Positions 61,021-64,000 of a stretch of 64,000 bases of DNA are shown here, piece by piece. Position 1 is the stretch's first letter; each line of letters opens with the position of its first letter. The notes under the pieces were generated by a model. The model did no database searches. It was not told where the DNA came from and saw only the letters and a program-made list of their open reading frames with translations. This DNA comes from Epiperipatus broadwayi. Taxonomy: Eukaryota; Onychophora; Udeonychophora; Euonychophora; Peripatidae. The position numbers were made by a program, and so were the translations under genes. The stretch is from the NCBI GenBank assembly GCA_028023455.1, contig JAQFVV010006216.1, positions 4,976,877-5,040,876 of the forward strand, given 5' to 3'.

Positions 61021-63438
61021 ATGGACTGCAAATAAAATAACTTAAGGTTAACTGGAACTCTGAATGAGACACCAAAGGTAAATTGTTAAAGAACTTGCAT
61101 TCTCTAATTCCTATTGTACTATTATTGAATGTATACTAAGATACACAGTGGACTGCAAACAAAATATTTGTTAAATTAAGTGGAACTCTGCATCAGATGC
61201 TATCAGTTGTCTTCATTACTCTCTCTGTTATCTCAATTTGACACATTCCTCTCTGTGAATTAATTATGTAACTAAAGATGTAAGTTGTTAAAAGAACTAT
61301 GAAAGGACTTTATTATACTCTCAACAAGTTACATTCTTTAAGTCATACTGAAGTATACCAAAGAAACCCAATGGACCAGAAATGAATAAAACAATGAATC
61401 TTCACATGGATATGAAGGAACTTTATTATAAGAACTTGCAAATTAAATTGTTAAATAAATTTATTGTTACTTAAAATTAATCTTAGTTATCCAGTTGTTC
61501 AATTCTATTTTGTTTTTATTGCTCACTCATCAGTCATTGCATTTGTTCATGAGAATCTCATGCCTCCTGAGTGACGTCTAGCATAACTAGACCTAGGTAA
61601 GTCAGGTTGTAGTGAGATGGAACTCTAGTGGTGCCGTTTGGAAAACCAAACATATAAATGTCTAGATGCTTCCAGCCTCTATGGTGCTACATCCTCTGAT
61701 GAGCAGGAAATATTGTTGTAGGGGGGCTAACATCTGCATTGGGTAATGTCAATTGATAGTTCCTTCCTGCAACATGCTCATCAAGAAATTGTTACAACTG
61801 AAGTAATAAAAGGGTTGTATGGTGGTCCGGTTACTATATATATATATATATATTCTACTTGCAGTATACCATTTATTAAATATTTAACCAAGCAGTATAA
61901 TTGTCTCAACATGGTAAATGCTTAACATTACATTACCTATCTAAACATGAAATATTGCTAATTCAAGACATATAGAACCCCAAACTCTAAATATGGGGAG
62001 AATTATTTACTCTTTTGGTTTACACACACATATATATATATTGAACCGGATTGATATCTGATTCAATTGTTTTATTACTAAAATTTTTAAAAAAAAAACT
62101 TTTAATTTTCATTAAATGTCTAATGTTAAAATTTTTTTATTATTTATAAAGAGTACGTGTATTAAAACACATATGTGTTTATATTTAAAATAGATCATTT
62201 TAAAGTTTATAGAATTGATTTTAAAATAGTTTACTTTCACTGCTTTTTTTTAGTCAATTTAATTAAAAACAAGCAAACATATTGATTACATTCCTGTCTC
62301 TTATTTTTATCAGTTCTAATTTAATTCTAAAAGCGGAGATTTAATTGTATGTTTTTGTTTTAGTTTAAAATAATCCCTGGTTAAAATTCTTTATTAGATT
62401 GGGTGGGAGATTGATATTTGCCCTGCCTAAGGCATAGAATTTGACAACAAGGAAAGTTTTTTGTGGGAAATGTAGTGAGGTATAAATAGCCCTGCCAATT
62501 TTGAGAGGATAGTTGTTACTTATGGTTGACTAGACAAGCTGTTTCCCAAGTGAGATTCAATATTCTTCTACACACTTTGATTGCAGCCTGTTGAGATTCT
62601 AGAGAGCCTTGACCAAGAAAATACTCCATCAAAGTGATTTGTTCGTCTTTTTGTTTCTAATAGTCATTCTAATTGACCTGTTGAACTTCATACTATTAGC
62701 AGTTCGGACATTTAATTCCTGTTAAAAAAAAACTCTCAATTGTTAAAAAACTTCATTACTTTACATGATGTCCAAATATAATACTCTATGTTTTGTCATC
62801 ATCAAAATGCCATGCTAACTTAAACAAAGGATGAATGCCATGAATGTCTAAAATAAACAGAATCCTGTGCCTCTATCTTGCCATTGTCAAAGGACCTGAA
62901 AAATGAACTAACATAAAAGTGTGCACTCTCCATGAACATTGCTTTACCATAAAGTAAATATTTTCTTTTATTCTAGCCAGGATAAATTCTTTTAGTTAAA
63001 TCTCCACTCAATCTTAAACATAAATCTATATTCATAATCAATATTTAATCTCATATTTAATATTTGTTGTGTTTTTTATTGTATTTTGTAGTGGGTCTTG
63101 GAATTTTAGTTTTAAGATTCCAAGTTTGCTTTCAATTTTGTTTATTGGAGAGTGACCAGTAAGTTTGTATTTTTATGCCTAACCTTTTTTTTAAAAAAAT
63201 GCTTTAGCAGTCTTGTATATTTTTAAATGCTCACCTTTAATTATTTTATTATCCCATAATTGATTTTAAATACTGTATTTGTGCTTTTGCAAACCACGAA
63301 ATCATTTGGCTGGCAATTTCTCATATTTATTGTTCTAGTTTTCCATATGTGGAAATTTTGTTTCTTCTTTTATGTTTCTGAATTCGGAAACTGGAATTGT
63401 TTTTTTCTTTGTAATTTTTATCTTTTTGTAAATTACAG
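61021..63438. other. Intron-like region with GC-richer patches
   Basis: After the array there is a GC-richer block at 61,540-61,830 of unknown nature. At 62,440-62,640 another TATA-bearing segment (gaggtataaatagccctgcc) occurs, similar in layout to those at 25.4 and 58.8 kb. No coding sequence is called. Confidence 0.35.
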
Positions 63439-63515
63439 ATGAAAGAGAGTTTCATTCTGCTAAAGTATTTAATGCTTTAAGATTTTCTCTTCATATGCAT
63501 TCTTTGATAAACTAA
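63439..63515 (+). CDS. Possible terminal exon
   Basis: tttttgtaaattacag is a good acceptor. In the phase left by the 57,919 candidate, the exon reads EREFHSAKVFNALRFSLHM and on to TAA at 63,513-63,515. It is speculative, because it depends on the weaker upstream exon. Confidence 0.2.
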
Positions 63516-63831
63516 CTTATAAAAATCTAGGAACGTTTACATTTAGCTTTACTCAGAACTTGTTTCGTAAGTTTATTTTTTAATTATAATTATTTTGCTT
63601 CCTTGAAATGCTTGGGCAGACATAACTGCTTTTCTAATTATTTGCTTGTCTCCTATTGAGACCTTTAATTATTATTCTTAGATTAGTTTTTGCCAATCGT
63701 TTAGTTGGGGATTCGCCAGTTTTAATTGTTTGTTTTTCTTTCATTCTGTATCATATTTTTCATTTGTTCTTTGAGTAAATCAATCATCTTTACTTTAAAC
63801 ATAGTATATAAAATGCATTAACATGCACAAG
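63516..63831. other. No gene recognised
   Basis: AT-rich. Possible 3' untranslated sequence if the exon before it is real. Confidence 0.3.
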
Positions 63832-64000
63832 CACACAAAGCTAAAAACAAATAAAGAAAATATATATTATTTTAATATCTATTCATTAAATAACTAAGCA
63901 CTTTCAAGGTTCAAATCCCTCATAATCATAGCACTTAGCCATTTAATGAATAGGTATTAAAATAATATATATTTTCTTTATTTGTTTTTAGCTTTGTGTG
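63832..64000. repeat. Long foldback with B-box-like loop, cut by the window end
   Basis: Arms 63,832-63,891 and 63,941-64,000 are complementary at 59 of 60 positions. Pairing probably continues outside the window and, with mismatches, inward (aactaagcac / gcacttagcc). The loop contains ggttcaaatccc, a perfect-looking pol III B box/T-arm motif. Confidence 0.85.

Overview
This window is AT-rich nuclear DNA from an animal. It holds retrotransposon reading frames with eukaryotic domain architecture, long intron-like spacers, many A/T microsatellites, tRNA-derived SINE-like pieces, and no operons or bacterial-type genes. The RTE-clade LINE and the Ty3/gypsy types resemble those of insects. A hemipteran-like arthropod is my best guess, but it rests only on general familiarity with these families and is not shown by the sequence.

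Left third (1-24,870): a nest of mobile elements. A Ty3/gypsy-type element on the minus strand (element B) has unusually long LTRs of about 2.7 kb (about 1,036-7,053 and 13,712-16,404) around a decayed gag-pol (7,734-13,253). A 3,273-bp RTE LINE (1,501-4,773, minus) sits inside the left LTR with an 11-bp target duplication. The other LTR keeps the matching empty site at 14,161-14,171. A second gypsy-type element (C, plus, 16,404 to about 19,800) starts inside the right LTR of B and lacks its own 3' end. A third (D, plus, 19,945-24,865) is structurally complete: 476-bp LTRs, a TAAAC target duplication, a primer-binding site and a polypurine tract. Its gag-pol frame carries four in-frame stops and one frameshift.

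Middle (24,871-43,200): mostly gene-poor. It holds an LTR-like promoter region near 25.4 kb, a 56-bp minisatellite at 28.2 kb, a second C-family LTR at 30.7 kb, a nearly perfect 112-bp foldback at 31.8 kb and a Penelope-like relic at 33.4-34.0 kb. It also holds an unusual gag-like reading frame (35,860-37,503, minus), which joins a coiled-coil half to a half built of 24-30-residue repeats carrying CKMK/CKLK.

Right third (43,200-64,000): possibly part of a host gene on the plus strand. There is a signal-peptide-like first exon at 45,070 and a convincing internal exon at 54,890-55,130, with weaker exon candidates at 57,919 and 63,439. All are separated by introns full of repeats. Those repeats include two LTR copies of family X (47.6-49.5 and 50.2-52.1 kb), two copies of a tRNA-like SINE, a diverged RTE relic (about 55.4-57.1 kb), a composite inverted-repeat element at 59.2-60.3 kb and a roughly 120-bp tandem array at 60.6-61.0 kb. 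A long foldback with a pol III B-box-like loop is cut by the window end. I cannot name the host gene, and the exon joins are inference.
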